The position numbers and the translations under genes are program-made. Positions 45,201-58,035 of a stretch of DNA of 64,000 bases are shown here, one piece after another. Below the pieces are notes generated by a model that worked only from the letters and a program-made list of their open reading frames with translations, was not told the origin of the DNA and did no database searches. Each line of letters begins with the position of its first letter. The stretch's first letter is position 1. Source of the stretch: Chlamydoabsidia padenii (taxonomy: Eukaryota; Mucoromycota; Mucoromycetes; Mucorales; Cunninghamellaceae); assembly GCA_025330725.1 (NCBI GenBank), contig JAIWND010000033.1, positions 124,001-188,000 of the forward strand, written 5' to 3'.

Positions 45201-47893
45201 AATTTATCAGGCTCAAAGGCATGTCATACTAATGGTTTGTTTGCTCAACTCTTTTTATTTATTCATATAGTACTGACATCAATAATCACAAACTACTGGA
45301 ACATAAACTAAAAGAAGCCCACAACGCAGCCCAGAAGTCGACTGAAAGCAAGACTCGCTTCTTGTCCAACATGTCTCACGGTAAGATAAATAGTCTGACT
45401 GGGCCAATACTTTAGTTATTGCTCACTTTCTTCTTCGTTGTAATGTATATAATAGAAATCCGGACCCCACTTATTGGGATCACAGGCATGCTCAACTTTT
45501 TACTGGATACTGATTTGACTGCGGAACAGTTGGATTATGCTCATACAATTCAACAATCTGCCGAATCCTTACTAGTGGTCATCAACGATATTTTGGATCT
45601 CAGCAAAGTGGAAGCAGGCATGATGAAATTGTCATCGGAACCTTTTAGCTTGATTACAATGATGGAGGATGCTAATGAATTGCTATCAACACTCGCCATA
45701 CAAAAAGGTCTGGAACTTAGCTTTTGGGTGGATGAAGATGTGCCCGCGGTAGTTAATGGGGATCGTATTCGATTGCGACAGGTGTTACTAAATCTGATCG
45801 GCGTAAGTAATGAAAACAACAGGGGGTAATCGGAAAAGGGTCCCAACTTCTTTGTTTTTTGTAGAATGCAATCAAGTTTACAACCACAGGTGAAGTTTAT
45901 ACAAGGTGCCAAGTACAACAGCATTGTCATACCGATGAAAAAGATCCGACATTGACTCTGCTCTTCCAAGTAATGGACACTGGTGCTGGATTTGACTCTG
46001 AAGGTGAAGCGGTCATGTTTAAACCTTTCTCACAGGTTGACAGCTCGGTAAGTATATTCAGCCAACAATTTTGTGATTGATAACATGTGACCTAACACTC
46101 CCTTTTTAAACTACAGAGTACACGGAAATATGGTGGAAGTGGACTTGGCCTTGTGATTTCTCGGCAATTGGTCGAACTGCACGGGGGGAAAATGGAATGT
46201 AGCAGCAAGAAAGGTCAAGGATCCATCTTCTCATTCACGGCAGTTGTTGGTCTACCAAATCCCAACACGCAACCACAACCTCAAACACCACAAAATGAAA
46301 ACATGGACCCATTTTACCGAACGGATGCATACAAGGTGGTGCATGATTTGACATACCAACAAGAATTATTTCGGCAACAACAACAGCAACAAACTCTTGA
46401 AACTAATGATGATCACTCTTCATCAAAGGATAGTATACCTGATATGACGACTTTCTCTCCTTCACCATTGGCACATTCGATAAAACACTCTCAATTAAAC
46501 GAACTATCACCACCATCAACCAACTTATTCCGGGACGTATTGGCCAACAAACCTATCAATATGCAGCTCAAGTCACCACCAAAACGAAAGCAACGATCTT
46601 TAGAGAAGGCATCCTCATCATCACCGACCAATAAAAACAACATATCAACAGCCAAGCTCACCATACCTACTATACACATGGAGAAATCAGCAAAAACAAC
46701 ACCACCTACCAGTACCTTCAATACTCCTGATTCTGAATATATGTTACACAACGCTTCTTTGGAAACACCAGATTTGATGTTCGCTAACACAACAAATGTC
46801 ATATTACCACCTCGGACACCAACCCGACTATCGCCCTTACGAACCTTGATTGTTTGTGAATGGCCTCATTCTCGGGATACAATGGAAAAGCATGTCCGAC
46901 GAATCGTCAACGAACTCAGCTCGAATCAACATTATATTTTGGATATCGCTGTCAACACAGCCGAAGCACGATCCTACCTCTTATCTCTACCTTCTGAAAG
47001 CTATGATTATGTTTTGGTGAACCTTCGATCGGAAACGGATATACTGGCCTTGACAAGCATTATTTGTGAATCACCCATCCAACGTGATGCTCATGTCATG
47101 ATTGTAACCACGCCGATTCAACGATCTGCCCTTATGGAACGTGTTACCCTTGACGCTTGTGAACAAGGTGGCGGCAAGAACGCTAGTGGTATTCCAAGGC
47201 ATTGTGGATTTGTATTCAAGCCTCTTAAACGCAGCAAACTCAACTGGTACTTTGGCATTCGGGACACTGGCGTTGCTTCAACCAACAATCCTATCAACAC
47301 AAAAAGCGATATCTCCTCGGCGCATGAAGCACCACAACGTATCGCCACAACGCAAAAGGAAGTTTTCAGCAAAATGGAAACTGATGTAGGTGGAAAAGGA
47401 TTTCGGATTTTATTAGTAGAAGGTAAAAAAAGATGAAGATGACAAGGAAAATCATTCATCTAACTTTCCTTTACCCTCTCCCCCCCTTTTTTTTTTACCA
47501 TGCATAGATAATCCTGTCAATCAAAAGGTTTTAACTCGATATCTTGTCCGTGTGGGTCTACTTGTTGATGTTGCAAACGATGGTGAAGAATGTATTGCCT
47601 ATTTTATGAAGAAGCCTTATGGTTACTACTCCATGATCTTGTGTGACCTCTTTATGCCGAAGAAGGATGGTTTTGAAGCAACCAAGGAAATACGACAATG
47701 GGAAGAAAACAACGTGGATTCCAACAATAAATGGCGAACACCAATTGTGGCTTTATCTGCTAATGTCATGAGCAATGTGGCTAGTAAATGTCTGGCTTGT
47801 GGATTCTCAACTTATATCTCTAAACCTGTCAACTTTGCCATACTCAGTGATGTGATGCGGAACTACTTGCTACCTGGACATAACTTTACCTAA
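42216..47893 (+). CDS. Hybrid histidine kinase (PAS-PAS-HisKA-HATPase-pseudoREC-REC), 1693 aa
   Basis: There are nine exons: 42216-43119, 43210-44371, 44439-44723, 44790-45188, 45271-45380, 45456-45802, 45865-46047, 46117-47422 and 47508-47893 (5082 nt). Residues 1-690 are largely Ser/Asn/Gln-rich, with folded-looking segments (IVRITLPTLTFDTPNLYRTS; PVVLLKYLRSLQSFLATSLS) that could be a divergent GAF-like sensor. Two PAS domains follow (about 689-784 and 800-917), each ending WFGTW. HisKA has SHEIRTPL (His 953); the ATPase has an N-box (NAIKFT) and G-boxes (DTGAGF, GGSGLGL). A degenerate receiver-like domain lies at about 1372-1510, and the C-terminal receiver has phospho-acceptor Asp about 1612 (ILCDLFMPKKDG) and Lys (ISKPV). 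Such kinases relay phosphate through a phosphotransfer protein to response regulators. The stimulus cannot be read from the sequence. No transmembrane segment is seen in the spliced form. Confidence 0.92.
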
Positions 47894-48209
47894 ACTTACA
47901 TAGTCTTATCATTCTGCCTCGAATCGCATACACACATATATATACTCTTATTTAAACTTATACTTCATTCCTCTGTATTAATTCCTTTTACACTTTTACA
48001 TATTACAATAAAAATGGATTTTTTTTTTTTTACATTTGATATCAGTCACCGCCATTGCCTTTTTTGATTTTGCGGTTACAAAATTTTTGATTTTCTGTTC
48101 TGCAGTCAATTTTTCTCTTTTCTTCCTCTTCCTCTTCATTTACACATTCCCCTCCCTTTTCTTCTTCTCCCCCCCCTCCTCCTTTGTCATTTCACATAGG
48201 CCTTTTAAC
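47894..48209. other. Histidine kinase 3' flank and Dicer leader
   Basis: A T/C-rich spacer. A CACATAG near 48199 could be the acceptor of a 5'-UTR intron of the Dicer gene. No separate gene. Confidence 0.4.
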
Positions 48210-51200
48210 ATGACAAAGAAAGGCCTTAATCTAACTCAAGATGATCTGGATACTGCTGAATCGTTTAATGTAGCTCCTGAACAAATCGAAAACACCATGA
48301 ATTCTGGAAGGGATTTTGATTACTTGTCAAGATATATTGATGCCGAATTTTTAGAAGCCTCCCCTGATGCACTTGCGAAGTCTATTGAACAACTGGAAAT
48401 GGAACGCAAAGAAAAGGTGGATGAAGATGAAACGCCTGAAATGACCGATGAAGAAAAACAAGCACGACAACTCAGTCCACGGGAATATCAAAACGAACTC
48501 TATCAAAAGGCACTCAAGGAAAATGTTATTGCTGTGCTTCATACTGGTAGTGGCAAAACCTTGATCGCGGTGATGCTAATCAAACAGATGGCTCTACAAG
48601 AAAAGCTTGATCGTTTGGTTCGACACAAGGTAAGAATCATACACAATGGGATCGTCTGCCAACTCACCTTACTCTTCTTCTTTTTTATTATTTTGAATAG
48701 ACGAAACTGACCTTCTTCTTGGTGGATCGTGTGCCTCTGGTATTCCAACAGGCTGGAGTGATACGTGCCAACTGCGATGTAGAAGTACAACATATGTGTG
48801 GTCAAATGGATGTGGATCATTGGTCTGAAAAGAAATGGAAAACCCTGTTTGAAGAAGTTGATGTTTGTGTGATGACGGCTCAAATCTTCTTGGACATCTT
48901 ACGTCATGGTTTTGTACGAATGGATAACGTAAGTAATCATAATGATTATATCAAGTCGGAAGCATATACTCATGTTTTTTTTTTTTTTTTTATGGATATA
49001 GGTAAACCTGCTTATCTTTGACGAATGCCATCACGCTATTAAACGACACCCATACAATGTGGTTATGCGGGAATTCTATGATACATGCCCTGAATTGGAA
49101 CGACCTCGGATCTTTGGAATGACAGCCTCTCCGTTGAACTCAAAGGCCAAAGTTCAGTATAGTGCAACGTAAGTCCCACTCCACACATTAATGATGGTAG
49201 CATGAATTAACGATATAATCAATTCACTTAATTAGGCAACTGGAACAAAACCTTTGTAGTCTGATCTATACTGCTACCAATCAAGAATTATTGACTGCCG
49301 TCCTCAAACCACCTATCGAACTCACTATTCCTTTTAAACACCATCCTCTCCTTATTGACACTCCTTTAACTGCAACTATACGACAAAAAATTGGCCACAT
49401 TGAACGATATCATCTTTGCTTCAAAAGAGTGACACAAGTATTGAATGATCTAGGACCTTGGTGCTCTGACAGACTATGGGAATACATGCTGATGGAACTT
49501 GATCGAAAATTAAAGGGGGGCTACCAAGGTATGGATACGGAATATCTGCTGGCAGAAGACAGGGCTTTACAAGAATGCACAGAACTGGTGGAAACTAACA
49601 AGTTGATCGAATATCCTGAAATCAACACTGAATGGTTTACTCCCAAGATGATAAGGCTATTCCAAATCATGAAGACTTATACTGTTATGGCTCGTGATGA
49701 TCGATTTTGTGGTATCATCTTTGTGGAAACCCGACATACTGCCAAAGCTATCCAACTCGCACTTGAAGCTAATCGTGATTTACATGGCTGCTATAAATGT
49801 GATATACTTATTGGACATGGTGGCCGCGAAGAAGGTGACATGAATATGGGATTCCGTGAACAAAATCGCATCATTGAAAAGTTCAGAAGGGGGGATCTTA
49901 ATCTGCTGATTGCGACTAATGTGGCTGAAGAAGGTTTGGATATACAACCTTGTAATGTGGTGATTAGGTAAATATCTCGTGGAAAAAAAAGTGCTTACAT
50001 ATATCATTAAACTAACCCTTCTTCCTTTTTATTAGATTTGACTTTATGACCACTCCAATCGGGTACATTCAGTCCCGTGGCCGGGCAAGACGGGAAAATT
50101 CCAAATTTATCATCATGATGGAAAAAGACAACAACAACCAACAGGGGCAACTACAACAATTTAGGGACTCTGAAGTAGCGATGAAGGCATTCTGTCAAGA
50201 ACTACCGGCGGAACGAAATGTGGCTCTCAAGTTTGCGACTGACCCTGGCGATCGACCATATGACCCTGAAGAAGATGACGACGAAATGTATATGGAGGAT
50301 GCTTACGTGGTGGAATCAACTCAGGCAACGGTGACCAGACAATCTGCTGTGCCTTTGCTTCATCGATACTGTGGTTCGCTTCCTTCTGACAGGTTTACAG
50401 CTCTCCAACCTGCTTTTGAAATCGCTCAAACACTAAACGAAGGATTCACTTGTACGGTCCGATTACCATCCAATGCCGCTGTACGCGAAATCACCTCCAA
50501 AGTCTGCCGGACAAAGATTCAAGCAAAAAAGGTGGCAGCTGTCGAATGTTGCAAGGCGCTTCATCTCAAGAAGGCTCTGACTGATCATCTTCTTCCTATC
50601 AACTACAAGCGGGAACTTCTTGGTAATATGGAACCTGTATTGGATGAAAATGGCATGGTGGTGGGTAGTCGTCGGCGGAAGGCAATGTACGAAAAACGAA
50701 TCCCTTCCTTCTGGAAACGGCCTGTACCGTATACTTTGGATGGTGACGAAGAAGAAGACGGTGATGAAGGAGCAGGCGATAACGAAAACAAGGAAACAGA
50801 TGTGGATCTACTGAAAGCAAGGAAGGCGCCAACGAAGAACATTGCTAATGGAGATCAGGACGACACTCATCAAATTTCGACGATATCTACCAATGGTGAC
50901 GGTATTACAAGCAATGACGACTCTTCCAACAATTTGATAGACTTTGAAGTCGAAACAACCAACAATGACATCAATGCAAACACTCTCCAGAATCAAGTAG
51001 AACATGATACATCAATGGTCACCGTACAAGAGAAAGCAAAGGTGGAACGAATGGAAATCGATGAAATTCCCCTGGAGGACACGGATGGGCCATTTGACTT
51101 GCACGTATCTCTGATTGAATTCAATGTGGACGGAGGCGCTATTGATGGTATTAAACTCCGACGTTTATGCATGATGACATGGAAACCATTCCCTGAATTG

Positions 51201-53451
51201 CCTGAAATGGAACTCAACATCCGTGGCTCTCCCTTTATCGTGCAAGTACGACCCTTCGATCTTCCTATCTCTGTTGATAAAGAAGCTATCATGGTTCTCA
51301 AAGACTTTAATATCACCATGGCGTCTGCAATCACCAACAAGGAATTCTCCTGTTTGCTCGGTGACTTTCCCTATTTTTTGGCTCCATTGGTATTAGGTAG
51401 TAAATATGATACAACGCCAACCTCAATCTATGATCAATTTGATTGGCCAGCAATACATCAAGCGGTTGGAAAAACATTATCACCATTGGAATTCGACAAG
51501 AACAACGACAATGACTTTGACGACGTAATTATTGTGGACTATGCAAACCGAAGTCAGCGATACTTTATCAACCGAGTTTGCCATGAACTGACACCTTCAT
51601 CACCCATTGTAACTTCTGACGCGGTTCGTGAACTTGGATATGACAGCATGGCGGACTACTATCAAAAGGCGTTATTGGTGGAAGTGACAAACTGGGAACA
51701 ACCGATCCTCAACGTGCGCAAGATATCCAAGGTAATGAATTACTTGTCTCCATCTACGGTGGTAGAACCTATTATTCGGAAATCAACAGCTGCTTATGTG
51801 ATACCTGAATTCTGTCAACGATACTACATCAGTGCCAGTGTCTTCCAAAGTTGGATGGTGATTCCTTCAGTAATGACTCGTCTGGATGCCTTTTTGTCTT
51901 CACACGATGCTAGAAAACGGTATGATTTATTGATCGAAGACAACTTGATGCTCGAAGCTTATACCACGCCATCAGCCAATATGAAAATGGACTATGAACG
52001 TTTGGAAACTCTTGGTGGTAAGTCGGATAAAAAGGTATTCGGGGATAAAGCATAACTAACTTTTTTTTTCATATATATAACCTAGATTCATTCTTAAAGT
52101 TTGTGGCCACCTGTCGATTGTATACAAATTACCCTGCAAACGATGAAGGTGAACTCCATTGCCAACGTATTCGTGTGATTTGTAACAGAGCGTTGTACCG
52201 GGCGGCAAAGCGACTCAAGATCTACCGATATGTGACCAGTCATACCTTTAACCGACGACATTGGCGACCTCATGGATTTATTGCGACAACCGATACAGAA
52301 GATACATTGAAAGATGCACGTCAACACACTCTATCCGATAAAACCCTGGCTGATATTGTTGAAGCATCTTTGGGTGCGGCATTCTTAAGCGGGGGTCTAG
52401 AAGCTGGATTACGGTGTGCCATTGCGATGCAAATTCCATTTGATGATATCGAAACATGGTCCGACTTTTATCCCACCTATTTGTCTACTCGTAGTACACT
52501 ACCTCCTCGGGCTGAAGTCACTGCATTACGATCGGTCAACATGATGCGAGTTCAACAAATCTGCAATTATGAATTCAGTAATGGTTTATTGGTGGTAGAA
52601 GCCTTGACACACGCCAGTCTTCCCAACTCTACGGCGCCATGCTACCAACGACTGGAATTCTTAGGTGATGCGATTCTGGACTTTTTGGTCATCCAATATC
52701 TCTACAACAAATATCCTGATGCGGATCCAGGAACTATAACTGACCTAAAAGACTCCTGTGTCAACAATCATGTCCTTGGTATAGTGTGTATTGAAAATGG
52801 CCTCCACAAGCAAATCATCCACTTCTCTTCCATCCTCATCCGATCCATCGAAGAAACTGTCAAGGAAATAAAAACGATCAAGGAAAACAAACAAGATATT
52901 GGCGAATACTGGCTCAGCTTGAATATACCAAAGGTGCTATCTGATGTGGTGGAAAGTATGCTAGGTGCCGTCTTTGTAGATGGTCAGTTCCACTGGGAAC
53001 CTGTTCAACGCTTGTTTGAACACTGGTTGGTGCCTTTACTGGATGTCCATGTTACTCCCGAATTGGTCCAAGTTCATCCTGTCAATCGATTAGTCACCAA
53101 ATTACAACGCCTTGGGTGTGAAGCTTTTATGCTCAGGTAAACTACACGTACATAAATGATATCTTTTAATTTTTTTCTCCCCCTTCTCTTCCAAATAGAA
53201 ACGTTACCACTTCTTCGACTGGTGCAACTGGGCAAAAGTGTGTCATCTTTTTGCATGAAAAAGCATTTGCTTCTGGTGCTTCGGACAATATCAAGGTGGC
53301 AAGAAGACAAGCAGCTGAAAGAGCATTGGATCGAATCGCGGAGGAACCAGGTCTACTTGAAGCCGTTTGTAACTGTGGGGTGATCCGAGAACAGAAGGTG
53401 GCCAAACTGCTTATTGAAGAAGACCATAAGGAAGATGACGTCGGCTTTTGA
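48210..53451 (+). CDS. DCL: Dicer-like ribonuclease, 1610 aa
   Basis: There are seven exons: 48210-48629, 48701-48928, 49002-49168, 49236-49967, 50036-52017, 52086-53136 and 53199-53451 (4833 nt). Domains in order are a DExD/H helicase (HTGSGKT at about 111-117, FDECHHA at about 222-228, GMTASPLN), helicase C ([27 protein letters not shown]), a Dicer dimerisation fold (about 623-705, [11 protein letters not shown]), an acidic linker, a PAZ-like region ([26 protein letters not shown]), RNase IIIa ([28 protein letters not shown]), RNase IIIb ([27 protein letters not shown]) and a C-terminal double-stranded RNA-binding domain. Dicer cuts double-stranded RNA to 21-25-nt guides for Argonaute. Both catalytic Glu/Asp sets are present, so the enzyme should be active. 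It follows the histidine kinase gene on the same strand. The paralogue class (Dcl1 or Dcl2) cannot be decided here. Confidence 0.95.
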
Positions 53452-53666
53452 TGAATGGCCATTTAACTTATAATACTCCTCCATTTAAAATATATGCATC
53501 AATCTTCCCAAATCCACATACCCACCAATTTTTTTTGTAGTTATATAATGTATATATACAACCAATTTTACTAATAAAGATGCATTTGTCTTGACTAAAT
53601 AATATCCCTCGTCGGCGTTGTATATGATATCATTTAATGGAACTTGTCCATGTTTTTTTTTAATTA

Positions 53667-53843
53667 TTATAATATACCACTGACTTTGCTCACCTGGCCA
53701 GTCTGATCTAAAACAACTAGACCATAACAATTGGGGATATAGCTGTATAAAAAATAAGCCATCAAACTGAAGCTATAATTTGAAGCCTCTTTGATATACC
53801 GATGAACATAGGGTAAAGGGTTGATATACTTTTGACAAATCAT
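53667..53843 (-). CDS. Possible small protein, 58 aa
   Basis: An ATG-initiated frame of 58 codons (MICQKYINPLPYVHRYIKEA... ending VSKVSGIL). It has a hydrophobic middle (FSLMAYFLYSY) and then IPNCYGLVVLDQTGQ, which is non-repetitive and protein-like. A GTGAGC after TGQ could be a splice donor, so the C-terminus is uncertain. It is convergent with Dicer and divergent from the PH-domain gene (184 bp between starts). I do not recognise the family; it may be a chance ORF. Confidence 0.25.
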   Translation of the reverse strand: MICQKYINPLPYVHRYIKEASNYSFSLMAYFLYSYIPNCYGLVVLDQTGQVSKVSGIL

Positions 53844-54026
53844 GCTTTTGTCTTCGATGGTTTACTTTTTGCATTTACTACCTAAAATTTAAACGCCGTC
53901 ATCCCGAACTCCGATTTTTACCCCCGTGCAAATCCGCCAAATAAAAGGGGAAGAATCATTGTTTCTTTCTTTCTTTCTCTTACCTATTTTTTTTTTTTTT
54001 TATGATATCAACTGATGAAGCACTGA

Positions 54027-57011
54027 ATGCCTTTCTCAGTAAACAACAAACTTATACCATTCCCAATTGACAATGATACCAAGGATATGGTAGTTGTGAA
54101 CAATACCGATTATCCTTTTAATTCTTCGCTTGCCACTGATCGACTACCTCTCACCAAAGAACTACCACCTTCACAACTTCATCCTAATAGGTAAAACCAA
54201 TTGTTTCAGGTGTTTTATGATGTTATTAATCTTTTCTTCTTCTTCTTTTTTTTTTTGAAACATAAAGTAGACAAGACGAACACAGCCAACCCACTCACGA
54301 CAATACCAAGATGATGAAGACATCACCAACTAATCAAATCAAGCAAGATCAACAACTCTGTGATCTCGATATTGGCTCTACCAGCAGTGCAGCAATACCC
54401 TCCATTCATCAAGTCATGGCGACACCGACGGATGATAATCAATTATGTGACCTGCCAACGTGTGCACCAAGATTACTCTTACCACCTTCACCTCAAGCAG
54501 CCACCATCCCGGTATCTTTTGCAACACAACCTATTCCCACACACAAGGACTTTGTATTAAAAACCGGCAGACTACTTTGTGCCAAATCTAGTGTATGGTA
54601 TACATCTCTTCAACAACGACGTTTACTTCGGCAATCTCCTGGTCAAGAACAACGAGGGGTGCAAAGACAAGAAACTCAGCTTGGTTGGCGTGAATTCAGG
54701 GCCGTATTGAAACCGCATTGTTTGGAACTCTATTTGGTGTCACCTCTGCTTTTACGTGGTCCTCGACTGGCACATACCATCTACTTTTCGTACCGCACCA
54801 AATACAACAGCAAATCACGGCGATCTCATCAAAAAGTCCATCGACAGCACTCACGTCACAGCACCGTCAAACTCTCATTGAACTCATTACCTGACTATAC
54901 AATACGATTGGATTATCAAAATAAAACTGGGGGGACTAGTACTTTTTTACTCAACGCACCGACTGTCTCTGCTTCTCAATCTTGGTATATGGCTCTTTAT
55001 AAACAAATACCCATAAAAACTTTACATACTGCTTATACTTCACTGTCTCATGATCAACAGCAACAACAACAACAACAAATCACCAGCAAGAAACCAATTC
55101 CTCCTTGGTTGGATATTATGATTCAAAATCCAGCAAATATCTATACAGATCATACCATCTTTATACGTATACCTTTGGACTCTATAGTAAAACAAGATGC
55201 CTTCTCCGTGATACAAGCAAAGGATGTCAAACAATGTGTCTTCAAGATGTGTCAAAATCCCAATATACAAAAAGGGTGGAATGGCCGCTTGATGGTCCCC
55301 GACATGATGTCTTTATGCTGGCGATATGGGCACCGTATAGAATGGATACCTGATTCTGCATCATTAATATGTCCACAGTTGATTGAAAAGGTAATAGTAA
55401 ACGTAAAAGGACTGGGAAATGAAGGTAGCACTAACAACTCTTGATATTATAGGAACACATCCTGGAACTTCGCTCCCTCTCTCCTCAAACTGGACAAGTA
55501 TTAGAGGTAAAAGTATATTGTTGATGAATAAAATTAAATATTGTATTAACCTTATCTATATAGACACCAGTGGCAATGGAGGGATTTTTGATTCAATCAA
55601 GCAACACACACAACCAATTCAAACATAAGCACCAATCACGTATATATGCACTCACAGATGGGCACTATCTCTTCATGATCGATCCATCCAAGGCCGTCCT
55701 CCCTAATCAACAAGAAAATCAAAAACGTGGATGGAGTTTGAATTGGTTATCAGCAGCTACCTTGATGAATCTGCACCCTCGACGATACGGCAATGGCAAA
55801 CAGAACAACAAATTAGATCGACATCGACATTTCCAATCTGTCCCCGGATTCTTCACAAAACCATCCTCTTCTCAAGACACCAAATCCTCCTTCTTTTTCC
55901 GCCATAGAAAATCTCCACCAGATAAAGGGCAGCGACATGATGGTGTTGATGATGATCCGGAACAATCAGCGATAAACGTTAACGACGATGACGACGATAA
56001 TGGGAACCAACAAGAAGCAGCAAGAACAGCCGACAGAATACGACGTGCCGGCCAAGTAGGGTATGCTTACGCAGTCATTGATCTCAGTCTTGTGGGTCGT
56101 GTCCAGCCTGTACGAATGAACAAGAACAACAATAATCAATCTCAACCCCCTTCAACTGCTATATCTAGAACAGCAACATCAATACTTGCTTCTCCTCTCT
56201 CTAATGAACAGCAACCCTTCTCGACTTTGATATCACCCTCCTCAACCTCATCACAGCTTTTACAAGACGAAATCAACAAGCGACAGAAACGATTATTTGA
56301 ATTGGTTATGAACGACGGCACACGCATCCAATTTGAAGCCACTTCAACTCAAGCCATGTTTGAATGGGTGCAAAGATTACGCCGATGCATCCACTACGGA
56401 AATGAATGTCGATCCAAAGGTATTGTCCTGTCTCAAGCTATCTCAAGTCTCTGGTATCAAAACACCCACAAAATAATCTTGGTAAGCAATCACTCTCTGT
56501 CCATGTACAACTGTGTTTTCTAATCTTTTACTTTATATATTTTTGATAGCAATCGGGAATACTTTATGTGCGAAAAAATACCCAAAAGACTTACCGAAGA
56601 TACCTCTGCGTGCTCTCTCGGAATCAAGGACTCTTATTATACCGCTACAACCAACATGGTATCATGACACGACGACGCACTATCAAAATCTCACCAACCA
56701 AGGATGGTAAACCAACTTATGTATATGCCTTGGATCAAGCGGCCGAACTCAGATCAAACGATGCACCTACTACCATGATGACCTCTGACGGGATTCGTAC
56801 ACGGGACGAAATTTATCAATGCGCTTTTGTGGTTTGGCAACGCTATTCTTTTTCCAAAAATCTCTGGATCATGCAAATCAAGGAACATCTCACCTTTCTA
56901 AAGATGGGTCACCGTTTGGGCCGGAAAGGTCACAGTTTTCTCTTTCTCGCCTCCACTGTCGAAGAAAAAGAAGCTTGGATCTGGGCATTACAACAAGAAT
57001 TGGAACATTAG
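54027..57011 (+). CDS. Multi-PH-domain protein (possible Spo71/Mug56-like), 905 aa
   Basis: There are five exons: 54027-54190, 54271-55390, 55453-55506, 55564-56481 and 56550-57011 (2718 nt). The ATG at 54027 opens the only frame that joins to exon 2. Visible parts are a first pleckstrin-homology-like fold (about residues 150-270, TGRLLCAKSSVWYTS, GWREFRAVLKPHCLELYLVS, ..SWYMALYKQI), a conserved middle region (IFIRIPLDSIVKQDAF, NGRLMVPDMMSLCWRYGHRI), a second PH fold split by a disordered insert (about 447-740, MEGFLIQSS..HYLFMIDPSK..MFEWVQRLRRC), and a third (about 753-905, SGILYVRKNTQKTYRRYLCV..EEKEAWIWALQQEL). PH domains bind phosphoinositides, so a membrane-associated scaffold is likely. 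In yeasts the most similar layout I know is Spo71/Mug56, which acts in prospore membrane shaping; this is inference. Confidence 0.75.
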
Positions 57012-57182
57012 AATAGTTAGTTTAAATAGATATTATCCTTTTTTATCAATAAAATACCCATTACTTTCTTTTTATGATATATGGTTTATCATTTGATGCA
57101 TCAAGTGACATTTAAAACCCGGGCTATGTTGGGTCTGTCCTTCTTTTTTTGTGAATTGCTATGCGCCTGGAAATTTGGTGTT
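57012..57182. other. 3' flank of the PH-domain gene
   Basis: AATAAAA near 57048 is a likely polyadenylation signal. TTTAAAACCCGGGC near 57111 is motif-like. No gene. Confidence 0.4.
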
Positions 57183-57606
57183 CGGCGTTTGAAAATGGTT
57201 TCCTTCCTCTAGAAAAAATAAAATAATCTTCGTCGCAAAGGACAGGTAAAAATCATCGCAAACCTGAACATACTGACCCAAGGGTATTGGAGCTTGGCTT
57301 TTGGGGGTGAATTCTGTTGGAAATATGCTATAGTGTCCACATCGCCACTTTAATCATCAGCATCTGTTGGCGATTGAGCGAGTAGAGCCCTTTCCAAATG
57401 TTAGTAGAGGTAGGCGGGATCTGAAAATGAACTCTGGTGCCTCTTCGTGCAAATGACAGGTAAAAATCATCGCAAGCTTGGACATACCGACACAAGAGTT
57501 TTGGAGCTTGGCTTTTGTGGTGACTTATGTTGGAAATATGCTATAGTATCCACATCGCCACCTTGATCATTAGCATCCGTTGACAATGGAGCAAGTGGTG
57601 CTCTTC
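57183..57606. repeat. Near-tandem duplication of an unknown about 200-bp sequence
   Basis: Copy A (about 57183-57390) and copy B (about 57411-57606) share long blocks: GACAGGTAAAAATCATCGCAA, TTGGAGCTTGGCTTTTG, TTGGAAATATGCTATAGT and CCACATCGCCAC. Each unit starts with a motif-like stretch (GGCGTTTGAAAATGG; GGCGGGATCTGAAAATG). Neither copy has a sustained ORF. The conserved core looks constrained relative to its edges. Confidence 0.75.
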
Positions 57607-58035
57607 CAAAATTCCGTGCGCCTAGCATCCCCCCCTTTTTTTCCCTCTGGTTTTGGAATAGATTGCTTCGCATATGTATTGGAGATTGGAAGGCGCTTGC
57701 ATGGCTGTCGATGGGCTTGGTGGGAACGATCAGTCTTGGGACCAGCGTTTAAACCGGTTGTCAACTGACACCCATACGATAAAAAGTGGCTATTAATGAC
57801 CACTTTATGAATTCCATTTGAGCGCCCCTGATGTCGGAGGTTTAATTCGACACTTGGTACTTGTTGACCACTAGCATGATGCATTAGATGAATCAAGGCA
57901 TTCATGCAACTTCACACCATTAACACAACCAACCCAATTACAAAGACAATACCCATGGTGTTTTTTTTATTTTATTATTTATTTCAATACAATCTAATGA
58001 TAACAAAAATAAAAAAAGGAAGGGAGACTATCTGT
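57607..58035. other. Intergenic region upstream of the convergent eS17 3' end
   Basis: A minus-strand ORF of 111 codons here has unremarkable composition and I do not support it. The last 90 bp are the eS17 3' UTR. Confidence 0.35.
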
